From contig JBBINV010000009.1 in NCBI GenBank assembly GCA_037443705.1, positions 1 to 64,000 of the forward strand: 64,000 nt of DNA. The letters run 5' to 3'. The notes beneath the pieces were generated by a model. That model was given only the letters and a program-made list of their open reading frames with translations. It did no database searches and had not been told where the DNA came from. Both the position numbers and the translations under genes were made by a program. The DNA is from 2-02-FULL-66-14 sp037443705. GTDB taxonomy: Bacteria; Pseudomonadota; Gammaproteobacteria; Burkholderiales; SG8-39. Shown here in pieces: positions 18,932-26,085 of the stretch; position 1 is the first letter of the stretch, and each line of letters begins with the position of its first letter.

Positions 18932-20173
18932 TCATGCGGCGGCGGGTACCGGAGCTCCGGTGCGCTGCCGCGCCTCGGGCGGCCGGTCGTCCATGAGCCA
19001 TTGAAGCGTGAACGCCGCCAGCCCGATCACGATCAGCGCGCCCCAGCCGAAATCGTAGTTGCCGAAGCGGTCGAACACGACCCCGCCCATCCAGGCGCCC
19101 GCGAACGAGCCGACCTGGTGCGACAGGAACACGACGCCGTAGAGCGTGTTGAAGTGCGTGAGCCCGAACACGCGCGCGATGATCCCGGTGACGAGCGGCG
19201 CCACACCGAGCCAGAGGAACCCCATCGCGGCCGCGAACACCAGGGTCGAGGCCGCGCTCACCGGGACGAGAAGAAACGCTGCGATGAAGAGCGTGCGCAG
19301 GAGGTAGATCAGGGCGAGCAGGCGCTTCTGACTGTAGCGCGCGCCGAGCAGCCCGAAAATGTAGGTGCCCACCGTGTTGAAGAGCCCGATCAGCGCGAGC
19401 GCGCTCGCGCCCACCCCGGGCGCGACCCCGCACAGCTGAAGATACTGCGGCAAGTGCGTCGTGAGGAACACGAGCTGGAAGCCGCAGGCGAAGAACGCGA
19501 GCGTCATGAAGAGGTAGCCGCGGTGCCCCGTCGCCTCGCGCAGGGCGGCGGAAAGGGGTTGTGATGATGGGACGGGAAATCCCGGGGTCGCCCCGGCAGC
19601 CCCCTCGCGCTGCTCCCTGATCGGAATGGCAAGCACCGCCATGGAAGCCGCGATGGCGGCGAAGGCGACGAGCGCGCCCTGCCAGCCGATGCCGCCGATC
19701 AGCGACTGGCCGAGCGGCGCGAGCACCATCGTTCCGAGAGACCCGGCGGCGGCCACCGCGCCGACCGCCTGGCTGCGCTTCTCGGCCGGGACCGCACGCG
19801 ACACCGTGCCGATCAGCACGCCGAAGCCCGTGCCCGCGGTGCCGATGCCGGTGAGGAACCCGGCGACCTCGAGCGCCCCGGCGCCCTTTGCCGCCGTCAT
19901 GAGCAGCAGCCCCGCGGCGTAGCAGAGCGCCGTGGCGACCAGCACCGGCCGCGGCCCGAAGCGGTCGGCGAGCGCGCCCACGAACGGCTGCGAGAGGCCC
20001 CACACGATGTTCTGCAGCGCGAGCGAGAAGCCGAAGGTCGCCGCCGAGATCCCGAGCTCGAGCGTCATCGGCGCCATGAAAAGGCCCAGGCTCTGCCGCA
20101 GCCCCATGCAGATCGAGATGAGGATCCCGCTGAGGATCAGAAGTGCCCACACGGAGCGGTGCACCTTGGTCAT
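18932..20173 (-). CDS. MFS transporter (OFA/monocarboxylate-like)
   Basis: A 413-residue, 12-segment permease. It begins MTKVHRSVWALLILSGILIS after a GGAG ribosome site. ALADRFGPRPVLV is the loop 2-3 signature, and GLRQSLGLFMAPMTLELG in the first segment resembles carboxylate or oxalate/formate-type MFS proteins. The stop lies 20 bases from the start of the HD-GYP gene. Upstream is a structured leader with a short reading frame and a terminator-like hairpin (20193-20327), which suggests conditional expression. Confidence 0.9.
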   Translation of the reverse strand: MTKVHRSVWALLILSGILISICMGLRQSLGLFMAPMTLELGISAATFGFSLALQNIVWGLSQPFVGALADRFGPRPVLVATALCYAAGLLLMTAAKGAGALEVAGFLTGIGTAGTGFGVLIGTVSRAVPAEKRSQAVGAVAAAGSLGTMVLAPLGQSLIGGIGWQGALVAFAAIAASMAVLAIPIREQREGAAGATPGFPVPSSQPLSAALREATGHRGYLFMTLAFFACGFQLVFLTTHLPQYLQLCGVAPGVGASALALIGLFNTVGTYIFGLLGARYSQKRLLALIYLLRTLFIAAFLLVPVSAASTLVFAAAMGFLWLGVAPLVTGIIARVFGLTHFNTLYGVVFLSHQVGSFAGAWMGGVVFDRFGNYDFGWGALIVIGLAAFTLQWLMDDRPPEARQRTGAPVPAAA

Positions 20174-20192
20174 GCTTTCTCCGGAAAGAAAA

Positions 20193-20221
20193 CGCCCCGG
20201 TCCGCTCGCGCGGCCGGGGCG
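20193..20221 (-). terminator. Terminator-like hairpin (candidate attenuator) ahead of the MFS gene
   Basis: On the minus strand CGCCCCGG and CCGGGGCG pair, extended by a second CCGC/GCGG block around a four-base loop. TTTTCTTT follows directly. The structure ends only about 20 bases before the MFS ATG, so as an ordinary terminator it would silence that gene. Its position after a short leader frame is what attenuation would require. Confidence 0.65.
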
Positions 20222-20243
20222 CATGGTGCAAAGGCTTGCCGGC

Positions 20244-20327
20244 TTACGTGCCGGCGAAGCTCCTCGTCCCGCGAGTTGATCCGTTGGAAGAGCCCCGCCT
20301 GCCGGTACAGCCTCGATCGCCTCTCAC
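20244..20327 (-). CDS. Candidate 27-residue leader peptide with extended Shine-Dalgarno
   Basis: A GTG-initiated frame, VRGDRGCTGRRGSSNG and a further 11 residues, ends TAA. Its ribosome site AAAGGAGGTGATCCA (20328-20342) is complementary to about 15 bases of the 16S rRNA 3' end, far more than is normal, with the GTG at ideal spacing. The stop codon lies in the loop of a GCCGGC hairpin (20235-20259). The overlapping +1 frame is also open and more protein-like (RSRLYRQAGLFQRINSRDEE), so which frame is used is uncertain. Confidence 0.45.
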   Translation of the reverse strand: MRGDRGCTGRRGSSNGSTRGTRSFAGT

Positions 20328-20331
20328 TGGA

Positions 20332-20547
20332 TCACCTCCTTTCGTGGTTGCCAGGCCTCAGTCTACCAGAGACGCTCGAGACCTCCGCCAGCAGCTCGCC
20401 CATGGTGCGGTCGGCCCACTGCTCGGGGTCATCGTCGATCCGCGCATTGCCGCGCGCGACCAGCTCCGGCGCGACCTTGTGCCGCCCGCAGTAGTCCTGC
20501 CAGTACTGCTTGACCTCCTCCGAGCTCATCTTCATGCGGATCTCCAT
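20332..20547 (-). CDS. Small hypothetical protein
   Basis: A 71-residue frame beginning MEIRMKMSSEEVKQYW, or at the second or third Met, with an acidic, helical middle (RIDDDPEQWADRTMGELLAE). I recognise no family. Its amino-acid composition is less biased than antisense frames in this GC-rich DNA, which supports coding. It starts four bases after the M20 peptidase remnant. Its stop codon lies inside the extended Shine-Dalgarno of the leader frame, so it may be co-transcribed with the leader and MFS gene. Confidence 0.5.
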   Translation of the reverse strand: MEIRMKMSSEEVKQYWQDYCGRHKVAPELVARGNARIDDDPEQWADRTMGELLAEVSSVSGRLRPGNHERR

Positions 20548-20550
20548 GCT

Positions 20551-21033
20551 CTATCGCGCCCGCGCGCCCGAGGAGCGCGCGCTGCCGCGCGAGATGCGCC
20601 GAGCCGATGCAGCCCCCTGCTCGCCCACGGCAAGGACGAGGACGATTCCAGGGGTATTCGTCAATTTCCCGGCAAAGCTTCGGGCGGCCGTCAGTACTGC
20701 GGCCACCCCTGCTTTCATGCCGGAGGAGCCGCGTCCGTAGGGCCGGCCGCCGTCGGTCTCGCCCGCGAACGGGTCCTTCGTCCAGGGGCGCGAGCCCAGC
20801 GGCACCACGTCCAGGTGCCCGGTGAGGCAGAGCGGCGCGCGGTCCTCGCGTCCGCCCGGCCGGGCGATGACGCTGGTTCTGCTCTCTTCGAAATCGAAAA
20901 ACCCGACGAAAAAACCCCATTCCTGCAGCATCGCCCCGGCATGGCGCGCGCAATCCCGTTCGCGGCCCGGGGGGTTCACGGTTTCGAAACGGAGCAGCGA
21001 TTTCGTGAGGGCGACGGCGTCGGGGGTGTCCAT
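20551..21033 (-). pseudogene. M20 family peptidase remnant (ArgE/DapE/CPG2-like)
   Basis: The first 160 residues of an M20 zinc peptidase are recognisable (TGHLDVVPLG with ligand His73 and Asp75), but the gene stops there, whereas the family has about 380-430 residues. Two key positions are also altered: the bridging Asp in GRGSSDMK reads GRGSSGMK (Gly105), and the Glu-Glu pair reads GEQ (137-138). Both truncation and loss of metal ligands indicate a dead gene. The ATG at 21033 is the natural M20 start. Confidence 0.85.
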
Positions 21034-21066
21034 GGGTGCGATGATACGGCCTCCAAAGGAGGTGGT

Positions 21067-21119
21067 AATTGGGGTCAGACTCGACTTTGTGGGACGTAAA
21101 GTCGAGTCTGACCCCAATT
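21067..21119. repeat. Inverted repeat, GGGGTCAGACTCGACTTT family, copy 1
   Basis: Perfect 22-base arms (21067-21088 and 21098-21119), starting AATTGGGGTCAGACTCGAC, are separated by nine bases. A close relative with 25-base arms lies at 40317-40391 between two tRNA genes. It sits between the divergent M20 remnant and the DUF1330 gene. No transposase is near; such elements are probably mobilised in trans, which is an inference. Confidence 0.95.
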
Positions 21120-21137
21120 TCCCACAAGGAGGAGACC

Positions 21138-21431
21138 ATGGCCAAAGCCTACTGGGTGGTGTGCTATCACGCGATCAGGGACCCCGAAAAGCTCGCCGCG
21201 TACGCGAAGATCGCCGGGCCCGCGATCCAGGCTGCGGGAGGGAAGTTCCTCGTGCGCGGCAGTCCCGCGAAGACCTACGAAAAAGGGCTGATGCAGCGCA
21301 CGGTGGTGACCGAGTACGAGAGCCTCGAAAAGGCGATCGCCGCGCATGACAGCCCCGGGTACCAGGAGGCGCTGCGCGTGCTCGGCGACGCCGTCGACCG
21401 GGACCTCCGCATCGTGGAAGGCGTGTCCTAG
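21138..21431 (+). CDS. DUF1330 domain protein
   Basis: A 97-residue protein beginning MAKAYWVVCYHAIRDPEKLAAYAK, with GGKFLVRGSPAKTYE and HDSPGYQEALRVLGDAVDRD. These are the conserved elements of DUF1330, a small dimeric ferredoxin-like fold. The ribosome site AAGGAGGAG is eight bases upstream. The function is not established. It is one of two intact genes in a decaying region. Confidence 0.9.
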   Translation: MAKAYWVVCYHAIRDPEKLAAYAKIAGPAIQAAGGKFLVRGSPAKTYEKGLMQRTVVTEYESLEKAIAAHDSPGYQEALRVLGDAVDRDLRIVEGVS

Positions 21432-21447
21432 GCCGCAGGCCGCGTCC

Positions 21448-21743
21448 GTGAGAATCGCCGCAATCGAAACCTGCGTCCTCACGGTTCCCACGCCGAAGCC
21501 GGTGGCGCCCGATTTTCCGCACCACAAGCTCGTGGTGGCGCAGATCGCAACCGGCGAGGCCGAGCCCCCGGCGTGCGCCTGATGGTCGACGTCAAGCAGA
21601 AGCTCGATGTCCCCGGCAATGTCCGCCAAGCCGCGTTCCTCGAGGAATTCGACCTCCTCGGGTACGAAGGGCCCGTGCTCGCCGGCGACATTGCCGCATG
21701 CGCCGAAGTCGCAAGGTCGATAGAGAAGTACCGCAGCGCCTGA
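21448..21743 (+). pseudogene. Mandelate racemase/muconate-lactonizing enzyme remnant (internal deletion)
   Basis: A GTG start gives RIAAIETCVLTVPTPKPVAP, the normal N-terminus of an enolase-superfamily enzyme, but the frame ends at 21582. A second frame from about 21570 reads LMVDVKQKLDVPG and FDLLGYEGPVLAGDIAA, which belongs about 150-180 residues further into the same family (LMVDVNQ, YEEPVLADD in intact enzymes). The middle and the C-terminal third are missing. It is a remnant between DUF1330 and an intact enoyl-CoA hydratase. Confidence 0.8.
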
Positions 21744-21758
21744 CCCAGAAAGGACCCG

Positions 21759-22535
21759 ATGGACGAACTTCTTTACGAGGTACGCGACGGCATCGCGACG
21801 ATCACCTTCAACCGCCCGCACGCGAGGAACGCGCTCACCTTCGCGATGTACGATCGCCTCGCGGACATCTGCGCGGCCGCGAACGAGAACCGGTCGCTGC
21901 GCGCGATCGTGCTCACCGGCGCGGGCGACAAGGCGTTCGCCGCGGGCACCGACATCTCGCAGTTCCGCACGTTCCAAAAGGACCGGGACGCGCTCGACTA
22001 CGAAGCACGGATCGACCGGTCGCTCGGCGCGCTCGAGCGCTGCCGCGTGCCCACGATCGCCGCGATCCAGGGCGCGTGCACCGGCGGCGGCGCAGGGATC
22101 GCCGCGTGCTGCGACCTGCGAATCGCCGCGAAGGGAGCGCGCTTCGGCTTTCCGGTGGCGCGCACGCTCGGCAACTGCCTCTCGATGTCCAACTACGCGC
22201 GCCTCGCCGCGCTGCTCGGGCCCGCGCGGGTCAAGGACATCATCTTCCGCGCGCGGCTGGTGCAAGCCGAGGAAGCGCTCCGGATCGGCCTCGTGACCGA
22301 GCTGGTGGAGGACGGCGCCGCGCTCGCGAGCCGCGCCGCCGCCCTTGCGGCCGAAGTCGCGGGCCACGCGCCGCTCACGCTCCAGGCGACCAAGGAAGCG
22401 CTCTACCGCCTTCGCCCGAAGATCCCGCACGGCGAAGGCGACGACCTCGTCCTCATGTGCTACATGAGCGAGGACTTCCGCGAGGGGATGGACGCGTTCC
22501 TCGCCAAGCGCAACCCCGTCTGGAAGGGCCGCTAG
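21759..22535 (+). CDS. Enoyl-CoA hydratase/isomerase family protein
   Basis: A crotonase-fold protein of 258 residues. The oxyanion-hole segments are AFAAGTDISQF (about 66-76) and IQGACTGGGAGIAACCDLRIA (about 106-126, cited as a landmark). The position that normally reads PE-x-x-x-G carries ARTLGNC instead, so the usual second catalytic Glu is not evident and the activity may differ from hydration. SD-like AGAAAGGA precedes the ATG. It is isolated from other beta-oxidation genes and flanked by remnants. Confidence 0.9.
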   Translation: MDELLYEVRDGIATITFNRPHARNALTFAMYDRLADICAAANENRSLRAIVLTGAGDKAFAAGTDISQFRTFQKDRDALDYEARIDRSLGALERCRVPTIAAIQGACTGGGAGIAACCDLRIAAKGARFGFPVARTLGNCLSMSNYARLAALLGPARVKDIIFRARLVQAEEALRIGLVTELVEDGAALASRAAALAAEVAGHAPLTLQATKEALYRLRPKIPHGEGDDLVLMCYMSEDFREGMDAFLAKRNPVWKGR

Positions 22536-22544
22536 GAAAACAGA

Positions 22545-22575
22545 GCTGTCGCCCCCGCGAAAGCGGAGACCCAGC
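22545..22575. repeat. Dispersed repeat, single degenerate unit (copy 3)
   Basis: The sequence GCTGTCGCCCCCGCGAAAGC and the following bases up to GACCCAGC form a degenerate single copy of the unit found paired at 13798-13869. It lies immediately after the enoyl-CoA hydratase stop and at the end of a chimeric pseudogene on the other strand. Confidence 0.75.
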
Positions 22576-23076
22576 TCACGTTTTCGGTTTCCAAAGCCCC
22601 GTCATCCGCCCCTCGGGGTCGGTGAAGAGCGAGAACCAGCCCATGCCGGGAACTTCCTGCTCTTGCACGTGGATCTTCCCTCCGGCGGCTACGATCTTCT
22701 TGCGGTATGCGGCGAGGTCGTCGACGGCGACGTAGAAGAGCATGTTCCCGGGCCAAGGCCCCTCGCGTTGCGGCTTCAGGATCCCGCCCCCGATGCCCAT
22801 TGCGCTGCCTGTATCGACGAGGCGGTAATCGAGTTCGACATTGTGCCGGAAACAGGACCCGGTCGGCGGCGAGGCCGGGCGCGATGCGGCCGCGATCCCG
22901 ATGCCGCAGTTGCCGAGCACGACCGAGGTCACGCCGTGCCGGCTCGAGGGCGTCGCCACTCCGTCCCAGCAGATCTGCGCGCGCTGGTGCGTGTGCGGGT
23001 CGATGAATCCCGGCGCTACCGCCAGGCCGTCGGCGTCGATGACGGTGCCGTGGCGGATCAGAGGATCGGGCGCCAT
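22576..23076 (-). pseudogene. Chimeric remnant: amidohydrolase N-terminus joined to VOC domain C-terminus
   Basis: A single 166-residue frame joins two unrelated families. Residues 1-65 (APGFIDPHTHQRAQ, CWDGVATPSS, TSVVLGNCGIGIA) are an N-acyl-D-amino-acid deacylase N-terminus, itself missing about 40 residues after GTVID. Residues 75-166 (ELDYRLVDT, GGGILKPQ, MLFYVAVDDLAAY, GWFSLFTDPEGR) are the C-terminal part of a VOC/glyoxalase-like protein lacking its first strand-helix. The junction has no domain logic, so this is a deletion fusion, probably non-functional. Confidence 0.8.
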
Positions 23077-23114
23077 GGCAAAATCATACCGTCACGCGCG
23101 AAACGGGAGACCGA

Positions 23115-23981
23115 GTGGACGAATGGTCGGAGCACGGCGATCGGCCTTTGCTGAGACCCGAGGAGCGCTCGTACCTCTGGCCCGCGGTGGCGCTCGTGGC
23201 CGCGCTGGTTCTCGCGGGGATCGGCGTCTGGTACCTGCGCCAGGGCGCGCCGGAGACGCCTGCGCAGGTCAAAGCCCCGCCTTCACCCCCGCCGCCCATG
23301 GCGGAAACCGCTCCGCCACCGAAGCCGGCGATCCGGTTCCCGCTCCCCGGGCTCGAGCCGGAGGCCGCGAAGTCGCTCCCCACGCTCGAGAACAGCGACT
23401 CGCAGCTCAGGCAATGGCTCGCCGAGCTGATCGGCGAGAAGGCGTTCGCCGATCTTTTCGTCGCCGAAGGGATCGTGCGGCGGATCGTGGCGACCGTTGA
23501 CAACCTGCCGCGCGAAAAGGCGCCGCGGCGCACGTTTCCGCTCGACCCGGTCAAGGGCGCGTTCGCATCGAGCGGAAGCGGCGAAACGCTCATGGTCGGC
23601 CCGGCGAATTCGGCGCGCTACGCGGCGCACGTGCGCGTGATGGAAGCGCTCGATGCGCGCGCGCTCGTCCGGATCTATGTGCGCGCGTATCCGCTCTTCC
23701 AGCGCGCCTACGAGGAGCTCGGCTTCCCCGGCAGGCACTTCAACGATCGCCTGATGGAAGCGATCGACGACCTCCTCGCCGCGCCGGAGCCGAAGGACCC
23801 GCCCAAGCTCCTGCGGCCGAAGGTGCTCTACGAGTACGCCGATCCGGACCTCGAGACGCGCTCCGCCGGGCAGAAGATCCTGATCCGCATCGGCGCCGGG
23901 AACGCCGCGCGCGTGAAGAAGAAGCTCGCCGAGATCCGGCGCGAGCTTCTCGCGGCAAGCGGGGGCGGCGCCGCCCGGTAG
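23115..23981 (+). CDS. DUF3014 domain membrane-anchored protein
   Basis: A 288-residue protein starting with GTG. A single membrane helix (about 21-42, VALVAALVLAGIGVWYL) is followed by a Pro/Ala linker and a conserved domain. Key segments are DSQLRQWLAELIGEKAF, RRIVATVDNLPRE and VRIYVRAYPLFQRAYEELGF, the DUF3014 core. The bulk is predicted periplasmic. The function is unknown. It is transcribed with or just ahead of the small antitoxin-like gene 24 bases downstream. Confidence 0.85.
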   Translation: MDEWSEHGDRPLLRPEERSYLWPAVALVAALVLAGIGVWYLRQGAPETPAQVKAPPSPPPPMAETAPPPKPAIRFPLPGLEPEAAKSLPTLENSDSQLRQWLAELIGEKAFADLFVAEGIVRRIVATVDNLPREKAPRRTFPLDPVKGAFASSGSGETLMVGPANSARYAAHVRVMEALDARALVRIYVRAYPLFQRAYEELGFPGRHFNDRLMEAIDDLLAAPEPKDPPKLLRPKVLYEYADPDLETRSAGQKILIRIGAGNAARVKKKLAEIRRELLAASGGGAAR

Positions 23982-24005
23982 GCTGACTTGTGGGAACATG
24001 GGTCT

Positions 24006-24239
24006 GTGAAGACCACCGTGGAACTCCCCGATATCCTCCTGGAGCGCATCAAGCTGCGCGCCGTGCACCACAGGCGCGAGCTCAAGGACGAGATCGCTAC
24101 GCTGCTGGAAGCTGCGCTCGCACAGGCAAGCACGCACGACGCAGCAGCGCGCCAGCCGCCGAAACCGGTGCGCCTGCGCGGCCGTAAGCCCCTCACGCTG
24201 CGCGAAATCGAATCCGCAATCCGCGGGGGCTGTGCGTAA
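24006..24239 (+). CDS. VapB/Arc-type antitoxin-like protein, orphan
   Basis: A 77-residue protein from GTG: KTTVELPDILLERIKLRAVH is the ribbon-helix-helix segment of VapB-type antitoxins, and the C-terminus is basic. Cognate PIN-domain toxins normally follow within a few bases, but here an esterase gene begins 12 bases downstream. It is therefore an orphan antitoxin or an independent regulator. The frame opens a little upstream at TTG 23988, but similarity begins at Lys2 of the chosen start. Confidence 0.75.
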   Translation: MKTTVELPDILLERIKLRAVHHRRELKDEIATLLEAALAQASTHDAAARQPPKPVRLRGRKPLTLREIESAIRGGCA

Positions 24240-24251
24240 CCCCAGCCTCGA

Positions 24252-25286
24252 ATGGCGCTGAAGCGACCCCGAGGCCCCGCCGGCACGCTGGTCGTGCTCG
24301 AGCACGACTCCAGGATCCTGCGCGGCAACCCGCTCGGCGACCCGCACGTGCGCAGGCTCGGCGTGTGGCTGCCCCCGCAATACAGCCTGGTCCCGTACCG
24401 CCGCTTTCCGGTTCTCTACGATCTCGTGGGCTTCACCGGCTCGGGCCTCTCGCACACGGGCTGGAAGCCCTTCGGCGACAACGTGCCCGAGCGCGCCGCG
24501 CGCCTCATCCGCGAAGGAAAGATGGGGCCGGCGATCCTCGTCTTCCCCGACTGCTTCACCGCGCTCGGCGGCAACCAGTACGTCAACTCCTCCGCGATCG
24601 GCGACTACGCCGACTACCTCACGCGCGAGCTGATTCCGTTCGTGGACCGCGAGTTCCGCACCCTCGCCTCGCGCGAGCACCGCGGCTGCTTCGGCAAGTC
24701 CTCGGGCGGCTACGGCGCGATGCTGCACGGCATGAAGTACGCGCGCTACTGGGGCGCGATCGCCAACCACTCGGGCGACGCCTACTTCGAGTTCGTCTAC
24801 GGGCACGACTGGCCGAACACGCTCAACGAGCTTGCGAAATACAAGAGCAAGGGAGACCGCATCCGCGCGTTCCTCAAGGCGGTCTGGAAGAAGGAAAAAC
24901 TCTCCGGCGCGGAGACGCACTGCCTCATGAACCTGTGCATGGCGGCGACCTACGATCCGGATCCGCGTGCGCCGAACGGCTTCCGGGTGCCGTTCGATCT
25001 CGACACGGGCGAGCGGATCCCGGAACGCTGGCGCGCCTGGCGGCGCCACGATCCGATCAACCTCGTCTCGCGATACCGGGCGAATCTGAGGAACCTGCGC
25101 GGCATCTACATCGACTGCGGCTCGCGCGACCAGTACCACATCCACTACGGCAGCCGGATCCTCTCCCGGCGACTCGCGCAGGCGCGCATCCGGCACACCT
25201 ACGAGGAGTTCGACGACAACCACTCCGACATCGACTACCGGATGGACCGGAGCCTGCCGTTCCTGTACCGGGCCTTGAAGCCCTGA
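24252..25286 (+). CDS. Alpha/beta hydrolase, enterochelin-esterase-like
   Basis: A 344-residue esterase of the Fes/esterase D-like group. The nucleophile elbow is GKSSGG (Ser about 150), the acid probably lies in the DCGSRDQYHIHYG region (about 287-299) and the catalytic His in EFDDNHSDIDYR. VYGHDWPNTLNELAKYKSKG is a family-specific insertion. No signal peptide is evident, so it is probably cytoplasmic. The natural ester substrate is unknown; no siderophore genes are nearby. Confidence 0.87.
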   Translation: MALKRPRGPAGTLVVLEHDSRILRGNPLGDPHVRRLGVWLPPQYSLVPYRRFPVLYDLVGFTGSGLSHTGWKPFGDNVPERAARLIREGKMGPAILVFPDCFTALGGNQYVNSSAIGDYADYLTRELIPFVDREFRTLASREHRGCFGKSSGGYGAMLHGMKYARYWGAIANHSGDAYFEFVYGHDWPNTLNELAKYKSKGDRIRAFLKAVWKKEKLSGAETHCLMNLCMAATYDPDPRAPNGFRVPFDLDTGERIPERWRAWRRHDPINLVSRYRANLRNLRGIYIDCGSRDQYHIHYGSRILSRRLAQARIRHTYEEFDDNHSDIDYRMDRSLPFLYRALKP

Positions 25287-25303
25287 TTCGCGGAGCCGCC
25301 CGC

Positions 25304-26080
25304 ATGCCGCTGACCCGCCGCACCTCCCTCACCCTCTTCCTCGCCGCGCTCCTCGCCCCCGCGTTCGCGCAGGCCCCCGCGCGGTCCGCCTTCGAGCCGA
25401 AGTCCGGCCAGGCGGGCAAGGACGTCGTCTGGGTGCCGACTCCGCAAAAACTCGTCGACACGATGCTCGACATGGCGAAGGTGACCCGGCGAGACTACGT
25501 CATCGACCTCGGCTCCGGCGACGGCCGCATGGTGATCACCGCCGCGAAGCGCGGCGCGCGCGCGCTCGGCGTCGAGTACAACCCGGACATGGTGAAGCTC
25601 TCCCGGCAGAACGCCGAAAAGGAAGGCGTCGCCGCGAAGGCCCGGTTCGCAAAGGCGGACCTCTTCGAGACCGACCTCTCCGAGGCGAGCGTCGTCACCC
25701 TGTTCCTGCTGCCGGACATCAACCTGAAGCTGCGCCCGAAGCTGCTCGCCCTCAGGCCCGGCACGCGCGTCGTCTCCAACACCTTCACCATGGGCGACTG
25801 GAAAGCCGACCGGGAGACCACGCTCGAGAGCGAAGACTGCGCCGGCTCGTGGTGCACGGCGCTGCTGTGGATCGTGCCCGCCAGGGTCGCGGGCACCCAC
25901 AGCGTGCCGCAGGGCGAGCTGACGCTGGAGCAGCAGTACCAGATGCTCACCGGTACTCTGCGCACCGATGGCAAGACCGTGCCGGTACGAGGCAAGGTGC
26001 GCGGCGAAGAGGTCGTCCTCGTCGCTGGCGGTCACCGGTATCGCGGCCGCGTGAACGGCGGGACGCTGGAACTTCGCTAG
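25304..26080 (+). CDS. Exported SAM-dependent methyltransferase-like protein
   Basis: A 258-residue protein with an N-terminal export signal (RRTSLTLFLAALLAPAFAQA, cleavage after about residue 23) followed by a class I methyltransferase fold. Motif I is VIDLGSGDGRMV, motif II VEYNPDMV and motif IV region VVTLFLLPDINLKLRP. A C-terminal beta-rich tail (about 215-258) follows. An exported methyltransferase is paradoxical, because SAM is cytoplasmic. Similar exported proteins occur in proteobacteria, but their role is unknown to me. It follows the esterase by 17 bases. Confidence 0.85.
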   Translation: MPLTRRTSLTLFLAALLAPAFAQAPARSAFEPKSGQAGKDVVWVPTPQKLVDTMLDMAKVTRRDYVIDLGSGDGRMVITAAKRGARALGVEYNPDMVKLSRQNAEKEGVAAKARFAKADLFETDLSEASVVTLFLLPDINLKLRPKLLALRPGTRVVSNTFTMGDWKADRETTLESEDCAGSWCTALLWIVPARVAGTHSVPQGELTLEQQYQMLTGTLRTDGKTVPVRGKVRGEEVVLVAGGHRYRGRVNGGTLELR

Positions 26081-26085
26081 CAATC

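Noticed and set aside
20328..20342. Plus-strand sequence TGGATCACCTCCTTT identical to the 3' end of 16S rRNA
   Set aside because: No other 16S sequence precedes it. On the minus strand it is simply an unusually long Shine-Dalgarno for a short leader frame.
24252..25286. Esterase as part of a siderophore locus
   Set aside because: Sequence resembles enterochelin esterases, but no siderophore synthesis, receptor or Fur-like gene is nearby.
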